DNA from: Pyrocephalus nanus
Lineage: Eukaryota > Chordata > Aves > Passeriformes > Tyrannidae
Direction of reading: 5' to 3'
Assembly: GCA_038380795.1 (NCBI GenBank)
Contig: CM076266.1
Span: forward strand, 32,872,145 to 32,936,144
DNA: 64,000 nt
The notes under the pieces are model-generated. The model did no database searches, had not been told where the DNA came from, and saw only the letters and a program-made list of their open reading frames with translations. Of the stretch, positions 1 through 12,866 are shown piece by piece. The position numbers and the translations under genes were made by a program. Numbering within the stretch: position 1 is the first letter of the stretch; the number at the start of each line of letters is the position of its first letter.

Positions 1-629
1 TCACCGTAACCCTCTTCAAGGCACCGACTCACCAGCCTGGCTTTGTTCTTACAAGTTGCACCTTTGCTGCACAGACTCATTAGGCAAGCAGGGAGTCACC
101 CAAAGATACATTGTTTTTCCTCCAAGCTTATCCCACCCTGACTTCAACAGCGAACGCCTCTCATCATTTTTGTCTGCAGGAGTTTTTGATAGTGGTGCGT
201 GTCCCTTAGAGCTTTCCTGTGCCAGCAGACGAATCAGGCTAACTGCATTAGAAACTACGATGAGAATAGTTTCCTCCCTTCAATTAATTTGGAAGAAAAA
301 TATCCCCACGCAATTTTTTATTTTTAATTTTTTTTTATGCAGTGGATCAGAAACAAACATTTTTTAATAACGTATTTCAGGGCATTAAGCTAGAAATATG
401 AAAATTTAAACAAAGACTGTATCCCTAAGCAAATCAATCCGAGCGATTTAGCTGTAAAGTTTATAGATGAACTTTAAAGAAAATAACCTGGTTCAAACAG
501 ATCTTGCCTTCTGGGCACTAGCAAACACACCTGCAGCAATTTGATACTTGGGAATGCAGATTACAAGTCCTTCACTTCAAAATGTTTGTTTTTAAATTCA
601 GAAAGATGAAAGAAAATAAAGTAGTGAGC

Positions 630-646
630 TTTTTTTTTTTTTTTTT
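630..646. repeat. T17 homopolymer
   Basis: An uninterrupted run of 17 T. No retroposon body is recognisable on either side, so this is called a simple repeat and not the tail of an inserted element. Confidence 0.9.
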
Positions 647-3600
647 GGAGCACAGATGTTTCCAAGTGGTTGCAGGGAATAAGAACCTGACCCAAACATT
701 GTAATAATCCAGAATTCTGAAGGAAAACATGCACCTTCTGGAGTCCCATCTTCATGAACTTTCTAAAAGTTAATAATTGCTAGCTCCTCTCTAGGCAAAC
801 ACCTCCTACCAAACTGAAATAAGAACTGTATACTACACGAGCCCCAACATCCCAGTGTGTTCTGCTGCCATATCCATAACTTTTGCCTTCATCAAATTTT
901 TCATGCTTGTAACCCTAAGGAAATGCAGTAGGCAGTAGTCTTCTACTTGATATAATTAGCTGAAACACTACATAATGCCAAACAAACTTCCTCTTGTTTT
1001 GGGCCTGTTCATTTGGTTTTTTGCCTGTTTAATTAATGAAGACTAATGAAGACTTTTTTTTAATAGGCTTTTCCAAGGTCAAATCGCCATTCTTTGCAGC
1101 TCTTCTCTCAGGACCTGTCCTGTTCCCACTTCCGCAATATTTAGTTAGCTCACATTTCACCAAAAGTTACTGGTTTTCTCTCTGTGTTTGTTGCCGCTGC
1201 ACTACAAGGGAGCAGAAAATTCTAGCTTACTTAAGAAGCTATAGATCATTCATTCTTGCTATCTCAACTCTTTTGTCCTTCTAAGAACTATCCTCGTCTA
1301 ATTTGATTATAGTGACCTGATTTTTATCTTATGACAAAAGGAGAGAGAATGAATTACAATTAAAAGTGCAGTTGGTTCTACTCTCATTTCTGAGTCCATA
1401 ATTTTCTTCGCAAACAAATAATTTCATTTTAAATCTACTAACTAATATCACATCAATCATCAACATATTTGAGTGCAAAAATTAGGGGGGTTTTCTGCGT
1501 GCTTCTAAAACATCGCACAATATGCAATGGCTAACAGTTGCACTGCAAACCCATGGCAGATTTTTCCTCCCACAGGGGAGAGGAGAAAAATACCACTCAA
1601 GTTAAGGTCATGTTTGGGTTGTGCCTTATCCTCTATTTTTACTTTGCAGACCCTCGTGGACTAGAAAATTCATGATGCTGCAGGAGCGCGCTAGCTTAGT
1701 GAATCGGATTAACGTACTGAAGATGTGCTGAAGTTGGAGACCTACAGCATTCTGCCCTAAACTCTGCAATGGCCAATTTTGCTAGCGTTTCAATTGAAAC
1801 CCTGATGCTGTCTGGGATTGTTACTGGCCTGCTCTGAGTCTGCACTATCCATGTACTATTCCCTCAACAACCATTTACGTTTTACTCTACAATTACGTCT
1901 CTATCAAAACAATATTTCCAAGGCCTAAAGCAAGGGCTGCAGGTGTACTGCCTTTTTTTTTTTTTCTCAGAATCAAAAATAAAACAACAAAGTAGACCAA
2001 AAAACCTATCACACATCTAACAGTTACAAAACTTGGCTATTATTACATTCCATTAAATCACTGAGATCTTCTTAAAAATGGAGAATCAGGAAATGCTCGA
2101 GTTAGAATGAAACATTGCTATCTTTGTATTTATAAGCACTGGAGCAACCTTTAAACTATTAAAAGCTTTCTGGACCACAAAAAAGCTGGTTTTGTCATTA
2201 TTTTCATGAGATGCCAGAAAAATCTAATGCTTTGAGAGACTTTTAGTATTTTAAAATCCATTTATATATTTACTCATATGCATAAACTGCTTACACTTTC
2301 TTGAAAATTGAAAACAAAATTTGCTCTAATAATCAAACAGTAATCTTAATTTGGACCTTAACTAAATTGTTTTTCCACATTTCTATTCCATTAACTTTCA
2401 CAGTTCAAATTACAGCCATCGTGTTATGATTCAGGTTTCGGCCCAATTTTAAATTCCCATCCAGTGAAGATTAATCCAATTGCTTACAAAGTTACAGGAC
2501 TGGATTCCTGAATGCATTTTCCTATATTTTTATTTACTCTTGTTAATATGAGTCTCTTTGATTAGCTAAACTTTGCTGTTATCAACACTTGTCTCTTATC
2601 ACAGGCCCTAGGCAAATGACATATTTACCACTCATTCCATTCTGATAAGGGTAATCCCGTGTTTAACTTGCCCAAGAACAAACACCATATATTTTGTTTT
2701 TAAGAATCCTGCTTCTAGGTATTAACAATGTACAAAAGAATGAGCAGGACATTTTAAAACCAGAAGTTATTTCAAAAATATTTTGCGAGTGTAAGCTTTT
2801 AACAACAGTATATGCCTCCTACTCCAGCAAAGTTTATTTAATTCCAAGTTTCCGCAATATCACCGCTGAAGTTATACTAAACTTTAAACCATGAAAGGAG
2901 GAAAACACATTTTTAGTAAAACATCTGGTTTGGATTTTTGTTTTTGCTAACTGAGGCTCTCCCGTAGCTAGTAACGTTATTTTGAAGTAAAAGCTTTGTT
3001 TCATAATTTATTTGAAGCATTTTGAAAACAGCGCGAAGAAAATAAATATCCCATGCTGAACTTCACAGTCTCCTTTTAATTGTAAAGATATCAAAACATT
3101 TTCAGTGTTGTAGGCTGGTAGTCACTGTTTTTTACAATTCTGTTTTCATTACTCAACCCACACAAACGTCATATGGTGACTGAAAACTTTTGAGCAGAGT
3201 GAAACACATTATTTTACCAAACATTTTTAAATTTATTTTTCAATTCCCCCCTCCACCCTTCAGAGATATTGAAGGGAGAGCTCTTCTTATTCCTGGTTAA
3301 CTTTTTAACTTACTGCGAAACAAAAATTCAAAACAGATTGATACAGTTAATGGTGTACTGAAGTGCCCGAGAGCGTGCTAAAAACATTTTGATAGATAGC
3401 CAAGTCATTTATCTAAATCACCGTCAGAGCAGTGAAGCATCCTGCAAGTTTTTATGCAGAGTATAAGGTAATGTTTTCTGGCACTTTTTGTCAATTTCTC
3501 AAACTTTAAACTGGGGTGTTAAAATACTGCTGTTGTTTACCAACTATATATTTCAGCAACAAATCAAGGCCCTATAACATAATAGTACATTTTCAGAAGT

Positions 3601-4256
3601 GTCATACCACTAAATCTCGCTCCTCTGTTACCAGTGCTACGCTGTCTGCATTTCAAGGTATAGAAATAATTGATGGTTAAACTCAAAGGGTGTTCACAGT
3701 AAGTAGTTTTCTAGCAAAACAGCAACTTCTTAGAGCAACAAAGTGAAGAAGAAAGGTGGCAGCAAGGTCAGTACAAAGAAATATTGCCTTTTCTTCGGAA
3801 ACTTAAAACTTCTGATTTTTGGAATGGCACCTACCCACTGCAATTCCACATCTTTGCAAGAACTGTAGAGAGCAGCATTTTAATTGCTTGGCTGCTCTGC
3901 TAAAATGCACTTTGAGACAACATGCATCCTGATTATCAAATGTGCTACAAAATTAGATTAAGGAGAAAAAAAAATAGCTACGACAGAGATGTTATGTAAA
4001 TTCATCCTTCACTGGTTGGAGTTTTGCAAGTATTTGCTGTATTACATTACAATTTTATGTGTTCCTGTTTGGCTCCACAACTGTTCTTAGGATCAGTGTG
4101 CCACATGAGAAGGGATAAACAGAAAGAAGTCCGGTGCTTCTTTCCTTTTTCCCTTCTTGCCAAATGGAGAAAAAAAAGCTTGCAAACCACATTTTGCACA
4201 AAAACTCACCCCACCCCTCATTACCTCTGCACTTAATTACGAGTCTTTCGTTTTTA

Positions 4257-4547
<291 letters not shown>

Positions 4548-4726
4548 CTAGGTGTGGAGGAAAATGGCACATAAAAGTACACCCAACTCCATCAAACTCT
4601 GCCCCTTTTTTGGCACGTAGGCTGTTGGTCTTTTTCCCAGACCAGAATCATGAATTATGACAGACAACACAGCTAAAAGCCTGTAATTGATCCAAATGAT
4701 CATTTACCATTTTCCAGGCTGCCCAG

Positions 4727-4746
4727 CCAATCCAGCAAGATGGGGG
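4727..4746 (+). promoter_or_regulatory. CCAAT box followed by YY1-like AAGATGG
   Basis: GCCAATC at 4727-4732 is followed a few bases later by AAGATGGGG. NF-Y binds CCAAT and YY1 binds AAGATGG, and both are common near vertebrate start sites. They sit just upstream of the CpG-rich segment. With no transcript data this is only a motif match. Confidence 0.25.
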
Positions 4747-4858
4747 GATGCGAGCTGCATTCCAAGTTTTAGCTACCACCAAATTTCCCCCAAAATTTCT
4801 TGAGAGTCAGTCCAGCTCCTGGGGCAATCGCCGGGTGCGTGCCGCGTCCCACGCCGTG

Positions 4859-4885
4859 CCAATCGCCCACCTCCCCGGGATAAAA
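4859..4885 (+). promoter_or_regulatory. CCAAT box and TATA-like ATAAAA
   Basis: CCAAT (4859-4863) and ATAAAA (4880-4885) lie within the first CpG-dense block. A start site about 30 bp after the TATA-like box would fall near 4910. The two boxes are closer together than is usual (CCAAT is typically about 50 bp upstream of TATA), so the match may be accidental. The opposite direction is equally possible for the island. Confidence 0.25.
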
Positions 4886-5124
4886 CAGCTCCGGTAGAGG
4901 CTCGGGATCCCCCTCGGCCGTGAATAGATGCTTCTGCCTCTGAACAGCTCACTTCCTACTACTTGTGTCACAGGGAATGAAAGATTGAATTGCCTAATAT
5001 ATGCGAGTGAACTTTCCGTGAACCCTTCCCAGGCTGCTAACCTTCAAATGACCCAAGCGGTCTGACATCACCAGCTCCCAGGATTCTCACACGCCTTCAC
5101 AACTCCCAGCAGCCCTGCAAAAAA

Positions 5125-5170
5125 GCAGGCAGGCAGGCAGGCGGGCGGGCAGGCAGGCGGGCGGGCGGGC
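5125..5170. repeat. GCAG/GCGG tetranucleotide microsatellite
   Basis: About eleven four-base units alternate between GCAG and GCGG, suggesting a GCAG array partly mutated to GCGG or the reverse. It lies inside the CpG island. The GCGG units add CpG sites, so length variation would change the CpG content of the island. Confidence 0.9.
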
Positions 5171-5271
5171 AAAGGCGAGCCCCAGCCCTGCCGGAGTCGC
5201 CCCGCTGCCGCCGAGCGGGCGGGCGTGGACGGGGAGCCCAACTTCCAAAAAGACCCAAAATAATAAAGTAA

Positions 5272-5326
5272 CTAAAAAAACCCACACACAACAAAACAAA
5301 CAAACAAACAAAAAACCCCAAAAACA
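5272..5326. repeat. A-rich segment with CAAA units
   Basis: An A/C-rich strip containing about four CAAA units (around 5296-5312), flanked by A runs. It interrupts the CpG island with CpG-free sequence and splits it into an upstream and a downstream half. Confidence 0.75.
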
Positions 5327-5597
5327 GTGAAGAGAAGGGGAACGGGGTGGGGAAACAAACAGCGGTGTTTCCAGCGGTTGTAGGGAACGGAGGATTTTTA
5401 AATTCCAGTTCGAATTTTCTAAAACTTCTGTGCCTCCCCCCGCCCTTCCCACATTCCTTTCCTCCCCGGAGAGGCCAAGACGGAGGCGCAGGCGCTGCCG
5501 CTGTTCCACAGCCAGGGACGCGGACTCGCCCCGGCTTCTCGGGTGGCGGGTCTGGGCTCGGAGCAGCCCCATCCCAACGCTGGCCCGGCACACGCCA

Positions 5598-5655
5598 GCA
5601 GGGACCCCGCTCAATGCCACCCGCAAGGACCCCGCTCAATACCACTCGCAGAGAC
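5598..5655. repeat. 25-bp tandem duplication in the CpG island
   Basis: Two near-identical 25-base units start at 5598 and 5623 (shared core GGACCCCGCTCAAT), and a third partial copy begins at 5648. The copies differ at few positions, so the duplication is probably fairly young. The period is not a multiple of three, so any frame through it shifts from copy to copy, which argues against coding use. Confidence 0.85.
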
Positions 5656-5710
5656 GATGGCCGGTGCCAGCCCCACTCCCAGCGGGGAATCTCAGGGGCC
5701 CGTCCCTCCT

Positions 5711-5743
5711 GGGGCGTGGGGATGGGGGCGGAGGGCGGGGGGT
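5711..5743 (+). promoter_or_regulatory. G-quadruplex motif with GC boxes
   Basis: Five runs of three or more G (GGGG, GGGG, GGGGG, GGG, GGGGGG) are separated by loops of 1-4 bases, which satisfies the standard G-quadruplex rule on the + strand. The same bases include GGGGGCGGAG and GGGCGGGG, which match SP1/KLF GC boxes. Both are typical of CpG-island promoters. Confidence 0.6.
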
Positions 5744-6080
5744 CAGGCCCCATCTCTCCTCACCACCCTCCCTCACACTGGCTCCTAAATCACCCAGCGC
5801 TCCCTGGCTTCCCCGATGGGCCAGATTTGGCACTGCCCGGGAGGGCTTGTCCCCCCCACTCAGCCTAGGGCAGGAGGCAGCCACGCATCGCCTCCTCTCC
5901 CTTCTCAGCCCCGCCGCTGGGTCCTGCCTGTCTCTGATTAGCAGAGAGGGGCTGGGGCTGCTCCCGTGGCCCCGGAGGGGCTGTATCAGCTTTCAGAGGG
6001 CTAATGAGCCCCAGCTCCCCGGGAGGGGAGAAAGGCCACGAGCTAAGCCACGGGGAACAGAACCCAGCCCATGGTGCTGA

Positions 6081-9000
6081 GCAGGGGCGCTGTGACTGCC
6101 CCCTCCCTAGGGCAGGAAGCCCCAGCCACCCCCTCACAGCCATTCTGGAGTCAAGGGGCTGCTCCAACCCACCACGGTCTCTATGAAACCACATTGCCGG
6201 CAGCTCTCCCTCATGGCAGGAGTAGGTGTCAAAGCCTTCACAAGTGTGTAGTGAGGATGCCACAGCCAGGCCTGTGCTGGCCCACCATTTGCAGCAGGCC
6301 AGCAGAGACCTCCGTGTTTTTTAGGTAAATGAATACCTTCTGCAAAGTCTTGCTCAGTGAGAAAGACTCCATTGAGGCTTCCACCAGTCCTCATTCCTAT
6401 GGACAATTTAAAAATGAAAAACAACAGCCTGGAAATGCTCCCTTTGCCCCAGTGGAAAGAACATGAGCTCAATAACCACATGCACGCTTTCATTTTGAAT
6501 GAATGAGCCAAGCCACCTCAGCCCCAGCAGAGTGAGCATCATCCAGGAGCAAGGCACAGAGGAGCCTCGCTTCCCGCTCCAAGGAAGCTCAGATTCGGAA
6601 ACTGGACAACGAAACACTTGATTATTGCCTGTTTCTTGCAAAGCCCAACGTGGGGGTCGGGCAGAGAAGGGGACACTGTGCGCAGGCATGGCGCACCACT
6701 GGCAACCGTAAAGAAATGCTGGAGAGAGACTCACCCTGGGACCTGCGCAGCCACTTTAATGGATGTGGTGTGCCCTCTCCACAAAAAGTCCTTTGATGAA
6801 CCGAAAGCTCTCTGACAATGCCTGCAGATTGTATTAACAAAACTTTTCACACAGGTTCAAGAATTAAAAAAAAAAAAAAATCAAACCAACCCACAAAACA
6901 AAACCCCCCACACAGCACACGCACTTGTTCCCTGAAACTGATACACCCACGTTGAAAACCAGAGGCCAGCAAAAAGAGCTGCTGCAATCTGGAAGCGAAT
7001 CCTTTTGAAGAGATAAAAACAAAAGCTTTTCTTAGCCTCATTCTCCTCTACGGGAGAGTTGTGGTTGTCCGTGCGGCAGGCAGCCTTTCTTCCCGTCTTC
7101 CCTTCAGGCAGAAGAGTTACAAATGCTAGAGTTTAACAGCCTCTTTTTAAGGACTTTTTAAGGACTTTCTCAGCCCTTTGGGGTGTCCTCCCCTAGCCTG
7201 AACCCCTCCAGCTGAAGAAGCCCCTGACACTCTCTAATCCAAAATTTATGCACAGCATACGCTTACCAAAAAAAAACTATCCTTCAGGGAAGGCTTGTTT
7301 AAACCATTTCAGCACAGCAAACAGTGTTTGTTGTATTAAAAAGGCAAGTGGAAAAGTGGCTAAATTTTTGTTTATATCTCAGCTGGCTATGTTGCTACAA
7401 TTTTGTTTTGAATAGCAAAGCTAAATTAAAAGACAGTATTTTCTAACCAGAGGACATGGGACACACGAGAAGTTTGGAATATATAATGTGCCACCACAAA
7501 AATAACTGGAAAGGATGACATAAAACACAGTATGTTTTGTCAGTCTCCAATTTAGGGAGAAAACAGCTTTTTGTGTGGACCAAGGTTCTTGGAACAATTT
7601 AAGCTTATGCCAAGAAAAACATGTTGCCTATGTGAGTCAAAGTAAACAAAATCAGACAAACAGAAACATACAGTTATGTTTTTTCCATTAGCAGTCTTAG
7701 AATACTATATTCAAAAATAAAACCTGTTGATTATACCCAAAACGTTGACTGGCAACTTCTGGAAGTAAATGTCGGGAAGTCACGCTTCACTGTGTACGAA
7801 CTGAAAAAAGATTAGTTTTTCTCAATGTATCTAAATGAGCCAGGTAGCTCATGCTTTATTACGAATAATAGTTGCACTAATTCTTATACTTGTTACTAAA
7901 GCCACATGTAATTAACAAATTCCTCAAACAGCCCAATGGTTTGTTCTCATATTATTTCTACAACACAGTAATCTATGCATCTCGTATTTCACTTTGAAAT
8001 AGTATGATACTCATTTTTCTTAAACAGAGTATCAGGAAAAAAATCATAAAATGGGGGGGTATTTTCTAATTTAGATCAGGACTAACCATAATTATTTTGA
8101 TAACTAATAGCCCTCTAAGCCAAACGTAATGAAACTTTAAGTATTGCCACATATTTTAAATGCCTACCCAGCTCCCACAGAGGTACAAGGAGGCAAAGGA
8201 GGCAACAGCTCTCCAATATCTTCCACTTTATCCATGCAAAGAAATTGTGATTTCACATCATTGCTTTATACCTGTTTTCTCTCAGACTATGATAGCAGAA
8301 ACTTTACAATAAACATATTCTTAGCTATAAGTAAAATAAAAAGCTCAAGCTCAAGTCAGAAATCTATTTCCTTTGGTATTACTGTATATTTGTCAGTGTG
8401 ACATAGCACATTTGAAACCCATAATCATAAAACAAAAATTTACAGCCAAGGTTTAGGGTCTACATCTGTTTCTCTGGTTTTTGTACTACAATTACCCACT
8501 GGACAATTCAGAAAGCAGCACTATGAATCATGTACTGCACACATGGTTGTGCTGGTCACTTTTTCGTTAGTACAAGAGGCTGAGGATGCCATAATATGGT
8601 TCACTGAGAGAGAGAGGGAGAGCATTAACTAGAATTAGGATGAGTACACCAGGCTCTCTAATAAAAATTACTTTACTAGAAGCAATAGAGTACTTGAACA
8701 TTACAGCCATATTTATAGGTTGGAAAAATTAAGAAGTACATGCAAAAATTCTTCCAACAGAAGTACCTCAGGGGAAGCAGCCTTTTTTTCCTTTTGCATC
8801 CATTTTACTATTAATCAAATGTAGCACTCTCTTGAAACAGTTTTGACAGCAGAGTAAATGGTTACTAGTGAATGATGTGTGTGTTTAAGCAGTGAAAGCA
8901 GAGACAAAGTGATGTTTTCTTCTACTCCCTAGGCAAGAACTGACACTAAGCTTGCTGCCTCAGCTTTGATACTCACAGATTCCTTTGTGTCAGTTGCTGG

Positions 9001-9115
9001 GAGAATCACTGGCAGTTCACTAACCCTGCCTCACACACAGGCTTTGATTTTTACCTCTTCACTGACGATAGATGTTAATATGAAACAGTACTTGTCTGCC
9101 TTGATGGGGTTTTTC
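6081..9115. other. CpG-island shoulder then AT-rich noncoding DNA
   Basis: From 6081 to about 6780 GC is still raised but CpG is sparse, as in an eroded island shoulder. After that the sequence is AT-rich. Simple structures are an A15 run (6866-6880) followed by an A/C-rich strip, and a GA-rich run at about 8605-8622. A GT dinucleotide in donor-like context (AGGTAAAT near 6323) has no matching acceptor or frame that would support an exon. No gene was recognised. Confidence 0.55.
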
Positions 9116-9132
9116 TTTTTTTTTTTTTTTTT
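9116..9132. repeat. T17 homopolymer
   Basis: Seventeen T in a row, followed directly by CTCCCCCC, making a pyrimidine-only tract of about 24 bases. No inserted element was recognised around it. Confidence 0.9.
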
Positions 9133-12100
9133 CTCCCCCCAAACTGGTGATACGAGGATACAAGGTCTGAAATCTAAAAACTTGAATTCCCCCTTCACTA
9201 CATGTAGTTTTTAGTGTTGAAGGATGTTTTCCTCGTGTCTCAAGCACATGAACGATGTCAAAAGATTATGAGGAAGAAAATCACTAGGTCACAAGAGAAT
9301 GGCTGAATATTTAAAACTCTAAGGTAGGCCTAGTAAATGGGTATCAATCCTGAGCAAGAATTGCCCTGAAGAAAATAAAACAGTAAAATTACTGGCATGA
9401 AATGGCACAAATGACTTGGAAAAACATGAAATACAGTGAAATTAAGTCAAAAAGGGGTTTCTTCTGACTGCTGTATACTACTATACACAGCTTGCAATGA
9501 CCAAAACAGGAATTTGCACATAAGAGGAAGAATTACTTCAGGCCTGAAATATAACTGCAACTGGCAAAAGACTATTCAGTGTAGAGCAGTATTTTATTTT
9601 AGATGGGAAAAGCAGCTCCAGACCAGAACTCAGGCGTGCAACCAGTCTGCGAATCACTTACTGATAAAGGCTTTTTGTCTGTCTTAATCAGTGGGTATGT
9701 ATTCATAAAGTTGCCTTTAAAGCTGATTGCTTAACTTAAAGGCTATAAAAATAATTCATCTTCACAAACTTGAACACACAACTACGTTTCTTAGAATCCA
9801 TACAATTCTTTGGCCTGGAGCCAGGGGAAAAGAACTGCCCTATATGATAAAACTGGAAGTGTATCTGGCTCAGCAATCCATTTCTAAGAGTGACTGCTAC
9901 TAGACCTTTCTAAGGAAAATACAGGAATCCCTAGTGAATGGTGAAGTATAACTCACCCAAAGGTCCTCTAATAGCTGGTTCTCTAACAGCAAATCACTTG
10001 AGCATTAAAGCATGAGATTTAATATCCTTTCCAAATTTGTTTTTGGTAATAGCCTTGATATTCTAGATATTCATATATAGCCAATGTCGTTTTGGATTTT
10101 GATAAATTTGTGGCTCTGTGACACAGAAGTAGATAGTAAGTTACCGGGCTTTGAGGCAAAGAAGGATAACTATTAAAAAAAAAAAAAAAAAGAAGAAGAA
10201 AAAAGCAAACCAAAAAAACGCACCGTAAAACTCACCCTGTTACAAATAAAGAAGATAGACCAAACTACACCACTCTGAGGCCCCAAAGCCTGACTGCTGT
10301 AGGCTCCAGAAAGGTTGGCAAAGAGGCAATGATGTCATATGCATAAAGAATGACATGCATTTTTGAAGGATATAGAAAGAAAAAGCATTATTACATTAAA
10401 ATTGGCTTCTGAATCTACACTTGCTGTTTAGGAGGATCCTGCAGTGCAAACATCACTGCTAAATGGTTATCAGAAAAAAATAGAAGTGAGGGGAAAAAAA
10501 GGCTTGTTTCATTTTGTTTTCTTTTTCAATGACCAGAAACTGCTGTTTCAAGGTTTAGCCAAGAAAGAGATTTTTACTGCTAGTATATAAATCCCTCAAA
10601 ACAGAGTTACAATGGAAATACTGAGGTAACTGGAGTGCCATGCATGGCACTGACACATTGCATTGTATAATGCAGGGAGAATGAAGGTTGTGAGATCTAT
10701 AAAACCAAAGCAGAAGTGTGGTGTTTGAAAGAGCAGAAGAGCAAGTAGAAATGTTGAATATTAAACTGCAGAGAATACTACTTCTAACAATAAAGTTTCC
10801 TATATGGTGAATATGCTCATGCTTGGCTGAAAGCAAAAGAGCACTGAGCTCCATTAAAACTAAAAGAGAGATTCAGAAAGGATGTTTGAGTAAATACTTT
10901 GTTTCTGCCTTCTTTAAGGAGGGGAAAAGAAATTACCTAGTAAAAGGATAGTATTTCCTGATGTTCTGATATCCTGGAAGGTGTCTTGGAATGTATAAAT
11001 AAATAATCTTAGAAAATGCAGAATAAATGGGAGTTCCAAACACAGACAACTTACAACCCTAGTTGTAACCAGAATCAGAATAGAAACTGGGACAACTGTT
11101 TCTATAGGTTCACTAATGGCAGCTTAAACTTTTAGTGGAGAGGTAACCCTGATGGCTTTCTTCCAGCAAAAGACCAAAATTACCAAGCAGTAACTGGAAC
11201 TCCAGCTCAGTACATACATATATTCTAACAAAGACTAAACCTTACCTAAGCCCTATTTAACTTAAGACAGACTTAGGCAGCCCTTAGGGCTTGTGGTCCT
11301 GTGGTGCTGGTAAGCACAACCCATATAGAGGTATTCCAGAGGCCTGAAATAGCTAAAACACTTGAGTGGAGCTCTGGTCACATAAAGCCCAATGCAGATT
11401 GGACTGGATTATGCCATTAATGTAAACTGCAATAGACTCGTGCTCAGCAGCTTGACATGTATATTTGTGACAATCTAGTTCCTGCTTAGCTCGTTCCCAA
11501 ACCTACACCAAACACTGAAAGAACAGTCCAACATCCTATCTGTGGGCATCTTAAAAAGAAAATGAAGGAGTGACTAGAAAATGTTCTGATATAGCTACCT
11601 GGCTAGCAGAGGTAATGACAGCAATGACAATGTGGTAACACAGCCTGAAATCTGCTGTTAATGACAGTCATCAAGCCAACACCTCTATTCTGCCTGTTTC
11701 GCTAACACACTGTACCTTTGCACCTTCGTTTTTATCATGCAGATTTACTTTCTGTTTGGTAACAGCCTGCATAAATTTTTGCAGTTAGTGAGGTAGAATT
11801 ACTCAGAAACGGAGGTATATATTTGGTGAAATGGTGCTCCTTTTCTTTTGTAGAACATATGCCATCAATAATGTGTGAAGTAACTGAGGGCACGTCCTCT
11901 CAGGAACACTGTTATCACTGTAACTTTATTGATGTAGCCTGAAAAGTAAACTTTACTAACAGGGTCAGTTTTACAAGCTTACAGGTTATCATAGTGTAAC
12001 TACTGTTGAGCAGGTAAGGGATTCTGTATATTCCTTTTATACTACAGTCACCGTCCATGACTGGGCTGTTACAGGTAAAACTCTTTCAAAAAGGAATAAT

Positions 12101-12450
12101 TGCTTTCTCACCTACATTGTTATACCAATTCAGCATTGAAACATAGATGAGATCTCAGTTAAAATCAGGCTGGGCAGGACTTCACTTGCATTCAGAACAA
12201 GCAGCGGCACAATCAATGCTGCCCAGTCTGAAATGTTCACAAGATGCTCATGGTTTTCAAACTCTACTAAAACACACCTATCAAATTTTTCTTTAGTGTG
12301 TTTCTCAAATTCTACTTCACTTCTCTAATTTAAGCCAACAAAGAAAAATTTGCATGGTCTCAACGGGCTTCCATGAGGTAGTCCCACATGATTAAATAGA
12401 TTTGAAAATTCCCATACCCTTGGACCACAAGACACCCATATTGGGCCACA
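9133..12450. other. AT-rich noncoding stretch
   Basis: No gene or mobile element was recognised. The frames are short (the longest is about 99 codons, at 10555-10854 on the minus strand) and show no known motif. An A17 run at 10175-10191 followed by GAA units is the only clear simple repeat. Confidence 0.55.
10175..10191. repeat. A17 homopolymer with GAA units
   Basis: Seventeen A followed by three GAA units and a further A run, all purine for about 30 bases. It has the form of a degenerate poly-purine microsatellite. Confidence 0.85.
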
Positions 12451-12708
12451 GAAGGGATTGAATGTCCAGACATATTATGTCCATGCTCAGGGAATCATAA
12501 CTGACTCATATGCTTTAATCAAAGGGGACTTACAGGGCTGGATTGCAGTTAGAGATTGTGGTGATCAACAGCATATTGCCCCAGCCATTGTGAGGTATCA
12601 TGAATTTTTTGCCCTTATGGGACTTTTAGTGCCAAATGTAATGGAGGATGTGCAAGGTGGTCTCTAAGCATGTGAGGCAACATTTTAGGCTTCATAAAAT
12701 TATCAAAT

Positions 12709-12731
12709 AAAACTTTTTTATAAAAAGTTTT
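12709..12731. repeat. Perfect 10-bp hairpin in AT-rich DNA
   Basis: AAAACTTTTT (12709-12718) and AAAAAGTTTT (12722-12731) are exact reverse complements separated by three bases. It is followed by near-repeats of ATTATAAAACT and TTTATAAAACT. In such AT-rich DNA this may be chance or an AT-rich palindrome, and no U-tract terminator logic applies in a vertebrate. Confidence 0.75.
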
Positions 12732-12866
12732 AGAAAACTATATTATAAAACTAATTTATAAAACTATCAAATTGGTTTTGCATAAACCAGTCCCAAACTC
12801 TTCATTTGGATATCTTGAGCCTTCTTCTGACTGAACTATTCTTCATAGACCTTGTCATCACATATT

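Larger units (their letters stand above)
4825..6080. promoter_or_regulatory. CpG island, candidate promoter of an unidentified transcript
   Basis: CpG is rare in the rest of the window but frequent here, most densely at 4826-4922, 5085-5235 and 5460-5740. A slightly poorer gap lies at 4930-5080. GC content is well above the flanks. Inside are a CCAAT box, a TATA-like ATAAAA, an ETS-type ACTTCCT near 4951, a CRE-like TGACATCA near 5064 and GC boxes at about 5715-5743. In vertebrates such islands usually mark promoters kept free of methylation. Long frames run through it on both strands (up to 218 codons), but GC-rich DNA has few stop codons, and the proteins they would give are low-complexity and Pro/Arg-rich with no domain. 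The transcript's direction and identity are unknown. It could be a noncoding first exon, an alternative promoter of a gene outside the window, or an orphan island. Confidence 0.7.

Noticed and set aside
5097..5753. Overlapping minus- and plus-strand frames of 170-218 codons in the CpG island
   Set aside because: GC-rich DNA has few stops. The translations are low-complexity Pro/Arg/Gly with no domain, and they run through a microsatellite and a 25-bp repeat that shifts frame.
7308..7328. RE1/NRSF-like TTCAGCAC start
   Set aside because: The left half matches, but the essential GG and the right half differ at several positions.
12374..12382. let-7-like seed TGAGGTAGT
   Set aside because: The sequence diverges right after the seed and no hairpin partner is present.
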